Source: Cunninghamia lanceolata (Eukaryota; Streptophyta; Pinopsida; Cupressales; Cupressaceae). From it: a DNA stretch of 64,000 nt. Position numbers and translations under genes: made by a program. The stretch spans positions 10,496,001-10,560,000 of the forward strand of contig BSBN01000354.1 in NCBI GenBank assembly GCA_027924645.1, in the 5' to 3' direction. Numbering within the stretch: position 1 is the stretch's first letter; each line of letters opens with the position of its first letter. Under the pieces are notes generated by a model, which made no database searches, was not told the origin of the DNA, and saw only the letters and a program-made list of their open reading frames with translations. Of this stretch, positions 50,202 to 61,500 are shown piece by piece.

Positions 50202-51368
50202 CTACCTGTCAGGACCAACTCCCTTTTCATTTTTAGCCATTCTATAGCTCAAGTCCTTGACAATAGTTGTCAACTTATCTAATTTATCCTCTGGAGTAGA
50301 TGCATTACCTTGAACACTATGAGATCTAGCATTTGGATTTTGCAGAATTTTTACATCATCTCTTCTATTCGTCTTACTAGACGCTTTTCTATTATTTTCA
50401 ATATTTGTTGCAATTTTGAAAGCATCTCTGAGGCTGTGAAGACCCTTATCCCTCAATCCATAGGCTATTTTGGCATCAAAAGCATTTATGTATAACACTA
50501 TACACATAGGTTCATTAGGTCTTAGGTGATGTGGCAGTTTGTTCAATACCTTCATGAATCTAGCATTGAAATCAACAACCTGTTCATTTGATCCTTTGGT
50601 AATGTCAGTGAATTCATTAATGAAGAAACTTGGATCAGTTTTGTCACCATATTGTTCTTTGAATATTCTCCTGAAGTCATCCCATGATGAAACACTTTTG
50701 TTAGGCAGACCCTTGTACCATTCTCTGGCCTCATCAACTAAGGATTGCATAAATAATTTCATGAAAACATCTTCATGCTCAACCTCAAAGTTGTCCATGA
50801 TATTCTGAAAAGCTTTTAAGTGGTCTTCTCCTAACACAGTATTGTTTCCTGAAAATTTAGGCACTTGCAACCTCACATGTTTGTCAATAGGATTGGGCTA
50901 ACCATGAATGCCATCAAAAACAAGCTGTCTGAATCTGTCTAGCTGCATCGGCTGTCTACCAAACTGATTAACATTGGCATTTCTATTTGCATTCTAATTT
51001 CTTACATTATTTAATGGTACTCTAGCATTATTTGCATTCTATCTTTGATCATTATGTTGATCCTGGACTTCATTTCTTTGTTGATTTCTCTGCATATTTG
51101 CATTTTCAAGGGTAGGAATTGAATCATTCTGAGCAACTCTCAGCACTTGCACTTTCTGTCTCATGTCATCTCTAATTTTTACTGCCTGCAAATATTCTAA
51201 TTCTGCCCTTAAGCTCTTAATTTCTTCAGCTAATTCCTCCTCTCTGGGCATGGAAGATGATGGTTTCATTATATTCTGATCATCATTATCATCTCTTAGG
51301 GATTCAGCTTCTTCAAATCTATCAGGGGAATCATGGAAAGGGTGTTCTTGAAACACCTCTGATCTCAT
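50202..51368 (-). pseudogene. Gypsy-2 gag
   Basis: The ATG at 51368 begins a frame with a coiled-coil-like charged segment (EEELAEEIKSLRAELEYLQA), then two in-frame stops near 51037 and 51000. The Retrotrans_gag domain lies at 50300-50876, with VPKFSGNNTVLGEDHLKAF, AREWYKGLPNKSVSSWDDF and the FMKVLNKLPHHL block. The same frame continues through a stop near 50200 into the protease piece, so gag and protease were one reading frame. Confidence 0.9.
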
Positions 51369-51796
51369 TCTTAATCCACTACCCTGCTGTCTTTCATATA
51401 CATTCTAGATTTCAGCTCAGTGTTTGAAAAATAAGGTATTATTCGCTTTGAAGATCCTGGATTGTCCTAAATACTATCATTACTTCTGGGAGAACCCTCT
51501 TGACTGGCTTGAACAATCCCTTTTTTCCTATACATCATTTTTCTAGGTAATTCTTCAGACAGAGAATTACGTAGGGATCTTCTCCCTAGCATATAAATTT
51601 TTACCTTACCAGTTGGGAGATTGTTTAGAGTCGCCACCTATAACTAGGAATTGTTTTCTTTTAAAATCAGGGTTCTTTCACAAAGAGTTCCCCAGCAGAG
51701 TCACCAAAATTTGTTGCCGACTCGGATGGGTACAAATTCACTAGGGATGAAAAGATAACACTTTCACTTCACTTCCCCAGCAGAGTCGCCAAAATC
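51369..51796 (-). other. Gypsy-2 leader with duplicated primer-binding site
   Basis: The PBS next to the LTR is at 51773-51791. A second near-copy (51688-51706, one mismatch) lies 85 bp further in, again followed by an LTR-junction-like AAATTTGTTG (51707-51716, compare AAATCTGTTG at 51792-51801). No gene is seen. Confidence 0.75.
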
Positions 51797-54258
51797 TGTT
51801 GGTTATTTTCCCAGACTGGATGCTTGTTCCCAGTTATCCCTACAAAGTAGCCATCATTGATCAACAGGATTCCCGGGCGAGGGGCCAATAGTACAGGAGA
51901 TAGACTCTATAAATATCTCCTCTTCTTCTTTAGGCTCTGCAAAACCAAGGGGGTATTCCCTATTCAACATCTACAAAATGCATCTATGTATTAAATGGGA
52001 TGTTGACACAAAGCAAATAAATCCTCTCTTATGCAGACCAAAACTATGAGATAAGTGCAAAGGGGCTAGCTTTGGGCATATATTCAGTTGTAGACAGAGG
52101 ATTTTGGTCCCAAAACTACTTCTAAAGTCCTAATGGCTTGATTTAGAGTTTAAGTTTGATTTTATGTTTGGATGCAAAACTGAGACTTTGGGTTGCAACC
52201 AAAATACAAGACCAGATCGGTGCCTATCTAGGGCTCGGAGTCAATAGATATATATATGTGAAGGTTTATCACAGATCTAAAACAATAATCAGATTTCAAT
52301 GGGATTATGTAATGTCTGCCTTACAGACAATGCCCAAGACAGAGTATTCAGTTATTTCTACTTACAAATATCCTTGTTGCAATATATTCTTCTCAACACT
52401 TAACCCATAACATTTAATCTACTCCTTGAGTAGAAGTAAAAGATTAAAGCATTCAATATAGCAAACCCATATTCTAGAATCACTAATACCCCTTAGATAT
52501 TCAGATTCAGAAGAAGAACACATTCAATTTAGAGACAAATAACAAAATACATGCTATAAAGCATTTCTCATTTAAATCAACATGAAACTAAAAAATTATG
52601 TATATAAGACATTCAACATACAACTCATAAACTCACAAAGTACCCAAAACAGAGCCACCAATAAGATTGTATTCGATTACAGCACCCAAAAAAGTTGTCT
52701 AGTTTTCAACAACAACAAAATGAGTAACACAGTCTGCTTATATAGCAAGAAAGTGTACTTAGCATTAATTACAAGGCAAAAATAAAAAATTTGCCAAATA
52801 CGGTGTACCACAAAATGGTGCTCAAAACATTAATGCAGCAAGCAGAAGGAATGGCGAAGAGGAGTTGAACAAGAGCCCCGTGCTGCCGCTTGGGGACATT
52901 CCTCATAAAATTGGTAGTTGGTCTATCACACAATCCATCACGCCTCTGCATTCCACTATTAATGATTTAGCTACCCGCAGGATGCAGCAACGAACACATC
53001 CGAAGTCTTCTCACTCAAAACAAGTATGAGGAAGCGAGGAAGACTAACTCCGCAACTTTAAAACCTGACCATTGATTTTGATTCCATCACTAAGATAAAC
53101 AGCTCAAAACACCTTTGAAAAGTCGCGAACCAATAATACCATGCCATGTCAACACCTCATGTATCTATCACTGACTTTTCGCCACCTTCATTTTGCCATT
53201 TTCGCCCTTGTATATGCAAGAATGAACGCATATACAATCACTTGCTTTTTCTTCCTTTTTTTTTCTCTCAAATCTTTGTATGTGCGAGAGCATATACAAA
53301 CAACTGTTCATCATACAAAGCAGACCCCAAACTATTATAAAGCAAGTTGGAAAAAACCACTCCAGTCCGGCTTGCATCGCTCACCTTTGTATATCCGCGA
53401 TATACAACACACACATACATATAAGCTGCGGACTTCAAATGATTAATGAGGTGCTTTAAAATTTAGATCGGGTCCGGCTTGCATTTTCTTACTTGTACAT
53501 TTCCTTGTATATCGCATTATACAAATACGATATACATACAACGGACCTTTGCCCCTTATCCATTGGATTTGAAAAACCCTTGAAGTCCGGCATGTATCCC
53601 TTCCTCTTGTATATTTTGCTTGCACATTTGATTGTATATTGGACATACGTTCACCCCTTGTTTGTCCATGGTCCCCACCATGTGCATCTCCTCTCTGCAC
53701 TGTAGCGAAAGTATACTGGCACCTTTGTATGTCAAACATACAAACCTTCTCATATACAAACATGGAATCTTCAAGGAATATTCCACCTTTGTATATTTTT
53801 TCTTGTATCTTTCAAATGCATGCAGCCGATGTATATTAGGATGTACACAAAACATATACAAGCGAACCCGATATACAACAGTGGCATATTCCTGGAATCT
53901 TGTGAAAGATCCCCCCAATGTACATGCATTTGGAAATGCATACAACTGCAGAATATTCCTGGGGAATCTGCGATAGATTCCCCCTTGTATATGCAACTCG
54001 ATATGCATTTGGAAATACATATGACTCAATTTTTTCACCATTTTTGGAAGCTGATTGAGATTTTGCAAGCTTGCCATCACACACTTCACCTTCGCATATA
54101 CAGAATTTAGCATTTTTCCCAAGTGTGATAGGAAAAAGCAGTAAAACACCGCATGTAGGTCGAGGAACAATTCAAACCATGGCACTAAGGGTTGAAGGAA
54201 TAAACATAGGAACTTGCAAACTCAATTTCAGAACCCCAATCCTAGGTGAACACCACCA
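51797..54258 (-). repeat. Gypsy-2 5' LTR (right)
   Basis: It starts TGTTGGTTATTTTCCC and ends GAACACCACCA, and aligns with 42511-44995 throughout. The same TTGTATAT-type motif array occupies about 53205-54105. A 209-codon minus-strand frame (53556-54185) is broken in the other LTR and has no domain. Confidence 0.92.
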
Positions 54259-54263
54259 CACCC

Positions 54264-54818
54264 TCAGACCAAACTCTCCCCTTTTGTAAGCTAGGGTAGT
54301 CAACCCTTTGGTCAACCATAACTCCTACGCTCTTCTAGCCTAAACCAAAAGTGACTTATTGTGCACAAGTGCGCTACACTATTTTAGCAAATGCGCCTCA
54401 CTGCTCATGCAGAAGCACTGAATTGTCTGACCCAACCGTGACTTGTTTTAGACAAGACCGTTGCCCCATGCCTACAACTGCGCCTCGCTGTCCTACCAAA
54501 GGTGACCCGATTCATTTTCTCCCCTTCCAACCGCGCTAACTTACCCTACCAGAAGCGCTACACTACTCTACCAAGAGCACTGCGTCTTCCTACCAACCGC
54601 GCTGAGCGCGAAGACCTAAAAGCCAATAGCACTTTCTTTTTACCAATAGCACTATACTTTCCTACCAAATGCATTGCAGCGTGCCAAAAGTGCCTAATCT
54701 GACCACCATACATGCTAAACTACCCTACAACGCTTTTGGCTGACCTAAACTACCTCCCTAAACCTAGCCCTAAACCGCCCTAAAATGTTAAAATAAAATG
54801 AGGTTTTTAGACACTTAC
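54264..54818 (-). other. Gypsy-1 3' region, probable intron of the antisense gene
   Basis: From the gypsy-2 TSD to the splice donor, the minus strand carries the degenerate GCGCTTTTGGTAG-type repeat, for example the plus-strand CTACCAAATGCATTGCAGCG. The same motif fills the gypsy-1 5' leader in the opposite orientation. There is no coding frame. Confidence 0.55.
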
Positions 54819-54893
54819 CATTGCCGGAGCTCCTGCTGGCCTCCCGTACATCTGCACCAGCTCCGCCTGATGCCTGTGCGCTGAAATCGACAT
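54819..54893 (-). CDS. Putative first exon of the antisense gene in gypsy-1
   Basis: The minus-strand ATG at 54893 opens 25 codons that end exactly at a splice donor, ATG|GTAAGT (GTAAGT on 54818-54813). Without splicing the frame would stop three codons later. The peptide is polar, with no domain (begins MSISAH). A TATA box lies about 120 bp upstream. The downstream exons are presumed to be the PMD frame at 40523-42447, now beyond the gypsy-2 insertion. The exon structure is inferred from sequence signals only. Confidence 0.5.
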
Positions 54894-55006
54894 CTCTCCT
54901 CGCTGTCCACTCCCTCCACACAACTCTCTCACCCTAAGTTTGGAGGTTCTACTCTCTAAATTTAGAAGCTCTTAGGGTGCAAATGAGGAGTGTGGTCCCC
55001 TTAGGA

Positions 55007-55020
55007 CCTATTTATAGTGT
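55007..55020 (-). promoter_or_regulatory. TATA box for the antisense gene
   Basis: The minus strand reads ACACTATAAATAGG, a strong plant TATA consensus. It lies about 120 bp before the first ATG (54893) and about 240 bp inside the right LTR. It is oriented against gypsy-1 transcription. Confidence 0.55.
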
Positions 55021-55240
55021 CCCTCCCTCTTTCTTTTCTTCCCACCCATTTTTTTTTCTTTCTGCTACTATCTCTAACACACGTGTGTAGTCGACCGTCA
55101 ACCTAGTCCTTCTGTCGCTTCCCCATCTTTCCGCTCGAGGGGGCATATGCTGGGGCAACTACCTACACTGGGGCATCAAAAATTGTATCATGTCTTCAAC
55201 AATCATTTTCTTTGACGCAATGCTATAAACTGCATTGCAT

Positions 55241-55255
55241 CAAAGAGGGGCAAAA
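55241..55255 (+). other. Gypsy-1 polypurine tract
   Basis: CAAAGAGGGGCAAAA ends directly at the TGTAGACACCC start of the 3' LTR, the position of the plus-strand primer. The preceding 220 bp (55020-55240) holds CT-rich sequence and a GAGGGGGCATATGCTGGGGC phrase, without a gene. Confidence 0.82.
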
Positions 55256-56412
55256 TGTAGACACCCTAAAATGACCGTGTTGTCGCATCACTTGCATTTC
55301 ATCATCTGTCTAATCACCTGCATTTCAAATGTTAATTAAATAATCTAATTATTTAATTAATTTCACCAAAATCACCAAATTCTTCTAAATCACATAATTG
55401 CGACATTAATTAAATAAATTATGTTTATTTATTTAAATAATTAAATTCTTCTACTATTCTTCCACAATTAAATAATTTCAATTATTTAATTAAATCATTA
55501 TCCTCTTTTCAAAATTCAAATTCACATTAATTAAATAAATCAAATTATTTAATTAATTCATCACAAATTCCCTCTTATCTGCATTAATTAAATAAAATCC
55601 AATTATTTAATTAATTCATCACAAATCTCCTCTTATCTACAATTAAATAATTCTATATTATTTAATTAAATTAATTCTTCTTCTAAATTTAAATAAATCA
55701 TGCAAATTTATTTAAATTTGTCTCAATCCTCTAAAAATAAATAAAATTAAGTATTTTATTTATAATCTTCTATTCCTCAATCATGCACAATCAATTAAAT
55801 AAATTTATTTATTTAATTTCAAGTTATCTTTCAATTCCTCTTAAAATATCTTGTTAACTCGTGCACAATCAGTCTTATTTTTAGAACTTTAAAAAAGGCA
55901 AAATTACAAGTTGAGTTATCTATTCAATCAATCTTGTTTTCATCATATCTTAATAAAAATATCTTGACAGATTGACACATGTCGTGTGCACATTCATCAT
56001 GGTTATTTGATTTATCTCCTCTGTTGATTCTTCTGAATTATCTGGACCGTTGATCGATCTTCATTGAAACATATATAAACCCCCCTCATCTCCTTCATTA
56101 ATCCTCTTTCATCACTTATTCTTAGGCATCCTTTACAGCGATTTGAGCATACATTGCATCAATTGAGCAACTTCATGATCTTTTGATATTGATCTTTGAG
56201 CACTTTGAACACTTTACTTGCTTGTTGCAAACATGGTTTCGTAGCACTATTGAGCAATCCACATTCATCCAAAGGGAACAATACAAATCTTGATAAAATC
56301 TTTCATATTTCATTGATTTATTGGTAATGGCTTTTATTTAGATTAGTTTTCTTTATGTTATGGGATTTTTGGTTTATTTAGTTTCTATTATAGTCAATTT
56401 TCCTCATACACA
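55256..56412 (+). repeat. Gypsy-1 3' LTR
   Basis: It runs from TGTAGACACCCTAAAATGAC to CATACACA, 1157 bp, and is very similar to 27164-28319, including the palindrome clusters (55332-55360 identical in arms) and the TATATAAA box (56072-56079). It is followed by the CATAT duplication at 56413-56417. Confidence 0.93.
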
Positions 56413-56417
56413 CATAT

Positions 56418-57088
56418 CTCTATTTACCTTTAGCAGAAGCACCAGCTTTGAAAGCAAATTTAGTCTTGGGAAGTAAATCACCAAACTTAGCCAACTCAAA
56501 TGCAGATATCTTACCAACCAATTGATCCCTTGTGATAGTTGTTAAGGATTTGATTTCCTCGATAGCAGCAACTTTGCGTTTATAAGCAGGAGGTAATGAT
56601 CTAAGAACTTTAGTAACAATTTCATCTTCATCCAGTATGCCACCAGCACATCTGATGCCACATACAAGCTCCTTTACTTTTGTCATATATAAAGTGATGT
56701 TCTCATCTTCACTCATCTTTAAGTTTTCAAACTTTCCTTTCAGACTTTGTAGCTTGACACACTTAACATACTTGTCTCCTTCATATAGATTTTCAAGTTT
56801 TGTCCAAATTTCATAAGTAGTCTTCAATCCCATAATATTTGTCAACTCTAAATCAGACAAGGCACTCAGTAGGGCTTCTTTAGCTCGAAGATTATTTTCT
56901 ACATCTTTGACTTCATCTATAGTTGTTGGCCCATTCCTTGGGGGAACATATTTAGTTGAGGTTATGTTCCAATACTGATATCCCATGCATTGTAAGTGAC
57001 ATTCCATGTGGCCCTTCCAGGTAGTGAAGTTTGTTCCATCAAACCTTGGATTGTCCTTCTTGTAGGTTGACATCCTGGATCTCCTCAA
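56418..57088 (-). pseudogene. Copia gag, N-terminal part
   Basis: The minus-strand ATG at 57088 lies 25 bp from the PBS and opens 222 codons with the copia gag (UBN2/DUF4219-like) signature: NPRFDGTNFTTWKGHMECHL, ALSDLELTNIMGLKTTYEIW and LEDEIVTKVLRSLPPAYKRK-like text (here DEDEIVTKVLRSLPPAYKRK). The frame is undamaged up to the gypsy-1 insertion at 56417; the zinc knuckle and protease continue at 27163. An ATG five codons further in (MSTYKK) could be the actual start. Gag forms the particle shell. Confidence 0.93.
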
Positions 57089-57112
57089 GCGGTTAAGCTT
57101 CTTCTAGAGGAA

Positions 57113-57127
57113 CCTACTCTAATACCA
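57113..57127 (-). other. Copia primer-binding site
   Basis: The minus strand reads TGGTATTAGAGTAGG, beginning two bases inside the 5' LTR. It matches the usual initiator-methionine PBS (TGGTATCAGAGC...) with few changes, and fixes the element's orientation as minus. Confidence 0.85.
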
Positions 57128-57129
57128 AT

Positions 57130-58520
57130 TGTTGATTTAAGGACAGAAAACTGAGAGGGGGGGTAAATTAGTTGTCTCCAAAATCAGTTCTTAGATACTT
57201 AAAACTTTCTTATATTCCAAAAGTATGTCAAGGATTTAATCATGGAAGCATAATGCAATAAATCAAAAGCAAAAACATGCATAACACAGATAACACCAAG
57301 ATTTTAATGTGGAAAACCCGGTTAAGGGAAAAACCACGGGGTGACTAACCCAAGATTGTATTCTCTATTAAAAGTATATGAATAATAAAATGGCACCTAC
57401 CAATTAGGGCTCACTACCCGAGCACACTGCTCACAAAAGGCCCATGCCTATAGGAGACACACTGTCTGCAAAACAATATAAGTATTACATACTTGAACTG
57501 GAGATTAACATCTTCACTATGCCTGAATTAGTTCCATTTAAGCCCAACACCTTTGCTCTGCTTTTCTCTCCTCTTCACTACCACCTTCTCATAATGATCA
57601 TGGATACATTTGAATGACTTTACAACTCTTATTTATACATGACATCGACTTTGGAATGATAATCAAAGTTGACACAACATATACTTATTTTATTACATAG
57701 CAATTACAAAAATACAACTTGACCCAAAAAAACTTCATGCGCATCACTACACTGTCGGCCACACATAGCTGGGACTTCAATCTTCTTCGAGGAACACGTC
57801 ATGCTTCGCCAAACATCTTCAAGATCATCCGCAACATGCACAAGTCATCTGGTCAGCTAGGTTTAGGAAGGACACCATCACCCTAAGATAAATCTTCAAT
57901 TACAAGCTCAATCTTCAATGCGGACTGCCAACACGAACTAGACACAATCTAGAGACCCCCACAAGCTTGCTTGAATCATCAAGAACATCCTCACCACTTC
58001 TACTTGCTGTAATCATTCACATCTTCATCTGGAACCTCAAGAACATAGTTGGTCATCACTGTCACATTAGAAGGATTGCTTGTGGACCTCCAAACCACAA
58101 ACCAATTAAGTTGTCAATTCACATTGGCCTCCCAAACATGCCACCAGATCCACAGAACATGATATTGTATTTCTAGATCTCACCGGACCTATTTGTGTCA
58201 CTTTGTCACTTCTGAATAGTTGTCAGAATCAGTTTTACTCATATGGTCATAACTTTTCCAAATCTTCATGCGGACCTCTAAAATCTTGACTGGAGCACCT
58301 TCAGACACATATTTACAAACCCTTTGATGCGCATACTCTAATCTTCAACTGAATAGCATCTTAGCTTCATAGAACTTCACCATCTTCACTGTTCTTCTCT
58401 TATTTTTGAATGGGCTAATTTTCTCAATCTCCTCAGCACATGACTCATCCAATTCTTTGACATCAATGCAACGGGAGTATGTTGACATCAATGACAACAC
58501 CAATTAGGGCCATACTTGCA
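57130..58520 (-). repeat. Copia 5' LTR (right in window)
   Basis: It starts TGTTGATTTAAGG and ends CTTGCA, 1391 bp, the same length as the left copy. It carries a run of G at 57157-57163 near its edge. It is followed by ATA and then the GTATA duplication (58524-58528), where the satellite resumes. Confidence 0.93.
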
Positions 58521-61500
58521 ATAGTATATTGGTGGAGAGTGAAAATAGCAAGCAGGAGGTCGGGAGTTCGACCCTTACAAACCAACCTTTTAACAATCAA
58601 ACCGCCACATGTCCCACATTGCACCCAATCATGGGGCCACGTAGTATTACCTCATTCTTCCGTCAGTGACACGTGTCATGCTAGATTGGTCCACATCTTC
58701 AGACCTACCATGTCATCTGCTTAGATGCCACCATTTGCCACGTGTCAAACTCTAGACTTGTCACATTAACAACTGCCACTGTGTCTGCCATGTCAGCATG
58801 CTGATGTCATCATTGTATTTTCTAGTCAGCATGGTCAACCCTCAACTTCGACTGGCCATATCTTGCTCATATGAGCTCTGATCAAGGTGAAACGAGCGGT
58901 GTCAAAATCATGATGACGAGCTCTTCGACTTGCGATCATTTTTTCTTGGATTTGAGACAATCAATTTTTCACCTTTTTGAACGCCTAATTCACTTGTTTG
59001 ATCGAACCTTTGACTGCACATAACTTCTGTATACGAACTCCTTTTGAGCTCATTCAAGTTGCCTTAGGATCGTGTCAACAACCTCTTTCCAATGATGTTG
59101 ATTCCTTCATGTTCTCAGACTGCAAATTTTTTTGGTCTTCTGGATCCACTTGGATCATTCCTCCCCACTTGGGGTTCAAACCACCCGACCCCCTTTTATA
59201 AGGATTCGTTTCTATTATCATTCTTTAAATAGAAAGGAGGCCCATATATATAGCAAAGAAAGCCACTTGGTATAATGGTGGAGAGTGAAAATAGCAAGCA
59301 GGAGGTTAGGGGTTCGACCCCCACAAACCAACCTTTTAACAATTAAACTGTCATATGTCTCATGTGGCATCTAATAATTGGGCCACGTGGCATTACCTCA
59401 TTCATCTGTTAGTGACATGTGTCATGCTGGATTGATCCACATCTTTAGACCTGCCACGTCATTTGCTGACTCAGATGTCGCCATCTGCCACGTGTCAAAC
59501 TCTAGATCTGCCATGTCAACAACTGCCACTATGTCTGCCATGTCTGAATCATGGCGACAAGCTCTTCGACTTGGCATCATTTTTGCTTGGATTTGAGACA
59601 ATCAAGTTTTCACCTTTTCAAATGCCTGATTCGCCTATTTGACCAAACCTTTCACTGCACATAACTTCTGCATACAAACTCCTTTTGAGCTCGTTCAAGT
59701 TGCATTAGGATCGTGTCAGTGACCTCTTTCCCATGATGTTGATTCCATCAGGTTCTGAGACTATAACATTTTTTAGGTCTTCTGGATCCACCTAGATCAT
59801 TCCTCCCCACTAGGGATTCAAACCACCTAACCCCCTTTTATAAGGATTTGTTTCTATTATCATTCTTTAAATAAAAAGGAGGCCTGTATATGTAGCAATG
59901 AAAGCCGCTTGGTATATTGGTTGAAAGTGAAAATAGGAAGCAAGAGGTCAGGGGTTCAAACCCCACAAACCAACCTTTTAACAAGCAATTCGCCACATGT
60001 GCCACGTGGCACCCAATCATTGGGCCACATGACATTCACTCATTCATCCATCACTGACACATGTCACGCTAGATTGGTCCACATCTTTAGTCCTGCCACA
60101 TCATCTATTGAGTCAGATGCTGCCATCTACCACGTGTCAACATCTGGACCTACCATGCCAACAAATGCCACTGTGTCTGCCATGTTAACATGATGATGTC
60201 ATCATTGTACTATCTAGTCAGCATGGCCAACCCTCAACTTTGACCAGCCATATCTTGCTCGTACGAGCTCTGATCAAGGTGAAACGAGTGGCGTCAGAAT
60301 CATGTCGACGAGCTCTTCGACTTGGCATCATTTTTGCTTGGATTTGAGACAATAAAATTTTCACCTTTTTGAATGCATGATTCACCTATTTGACCAAACC
60401 TTTGACTGCACAACTTCTGCATACGAACTCCTTTTGAGCCCGTTCAAGTTGCATCAGGATAGTGCCAGCGACCTCTTTCCAAAGACACTGATTCTGTCAG
60501 GTTCTGATACTACAAATTTTTTAGGTCTTTTGGATCCATTTAGATCATTCCTTCCTACTAGGGGTTCAAACCACCTAACCCCCTTTTATAGGGATTCATT
60601 TCTATTATCATTCTTTAAATAGAAAGGAGGCCCGTATATGTAGCAAAGAAAGCCGCTTGGTGTATTGGTGGAGAGTGAAAATAGCAAGCAGGAGGTTAGG
60701 GGTTCGACCGCCACAAACCAGCCTTTTAACAATCAAACCGCCACATGTACCATGTGGCACCTAATCATTAGGCTGCATGGCATCACCTCATTCATCTGTC
60801 AGTGACATGTGTCATGCTGGATAGGTCCACATCTTCAGACTTGCCACGTCATCTGTTGACTCAGATGCCACCATCTGCCACGTGTCAACCTCTGGACCTA
60901 CCACATCAACAACTGCCACTGTGTCTGCCATGTGAGCATGTTGATGTCATCATTGTACTGTCTAGTCGACATGGTCAACCCTCAACTTTGACTGGCCATA
61001 TCTTGCTCGCACGAGCTCCGATTGAGGTGAAACAAGCGGTGTCAAAATCGTGGTGAAGAGTCTTTCGACTTGGCATTATTTTTCCTTAGATTTGAGACAA
61101 TCAATTTTTCACCTCTTTGAACAACTGATTCACCTGTTTGACCAAACCTTTGACTGTACATAACTTCTGCATATGAACTCCTTTTGAGTGCATTCAAGTT
61201 GCGTCAAGATCGTGTCAGCAACCTCTTTCCAATGATGCTGATTCCATCAGGTTCTAAGACTACAAAATTTTTAGTTCTTCTGTATCCATGTGGATCATTA
61301 TTCCCCACTGGGGGTTCAAACCACCTGACCCCCTTTTATAGGGATTGATTTCTATTATCATTCTTTAAATAGAAAGGAGGCCCATATATGTAGCAAAGAA
61401 AGTTGCTTGGCATATTGGTGGAGAGTGAAAATAGCAAGCAGGAGGTCAGGGGTTCGACCCCCACAAACTAACCTTGTAACAATCAAACCACAACATGTGC

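Larger units (their letters stand above)
42511..54258 (-). mobile_element. Gypsy-2: minus-strand Tat-like Ty3/gypsy retrotransposon
   Basis: LTRs of 2485 bp (left, 3') and 2462 bp (right, 5') enclose minus-strand gag, protease, an RNase H, RT, a second RNase H and integrase. The total is 11.7 kb. The PBS beside the right LTR (51773-51791) reads TGGCGACTCTGCTGGGGAA on the minus strand, a type usually attributed to tRNA-Arg in Ogre/Tat elements. In the first 300 bases of the LTRs I count about 16 differences by eye. It is the innermost and so youngest layer of the nest, yet already broken by stops and frameshifts. Confidence 0.94.
27164..56412 (+). mobile_element. Gypsy-1: Tat/Ogre-like Ty3/gypsy retrotransposon with antisense PMD gene
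   Basis: LTRs of 1156 and 1157 bp bound a very large internal region. The order is a 2.2-kb leader, gag with zinc-finger-like motif, protease, G-patch, RT, RNase H, second RNase H, integrase, then a long 3' region holding an antisense reading frame. Without gypsy-2 it is about 17.5 kb, in the range of Ogre-type elements. The dual RNase H and G-patch place it in the Tat lineage by established knowledge. Gag carries several stops and one frameshift separates gag from pol, so it is not autonomous now. LTR copies are visibly closer to each other than the copia LTRs are. Confidence 0.94.
20755..58520 (-). mobile_element. Ty1/copia LTR retrotransposon, minus strand, carrying nested insertions
   Basis: Paired LTRs (20755-22145 and 57130-58520, 1391 bp each) enclose minus-strand gag, zinc knuckle, protease, integrase, reverse transcriptase and RNase H in copia order. 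Removing gypsy-1 and the solo LTR leaves about 7.3 kb and a coding span of about 1380 codons, typical of a complete single-polyprotein copia element. The PBS resembles the initiator-Met type. The repeated polypurine tracts near the 3' LTR, and the G-rich stretch just inside the LTR terminus, resemble the Sirevirus (SIRE) group; the lineage is an inference. No env-like gene is present. In the first 380 bases of the two LTRs I count about 30 differences by eye, so this is an old insertion. Confidence 0.95.

Noticed and set aside
53556..54185. A 209-codon minus-strand frame in the gypsy-2 right LTR
   Set aside because: The same region of the left LTR has the frame broken into pieces, codon content reflects the TGTATA-type motifs, and no domain is recognisable.
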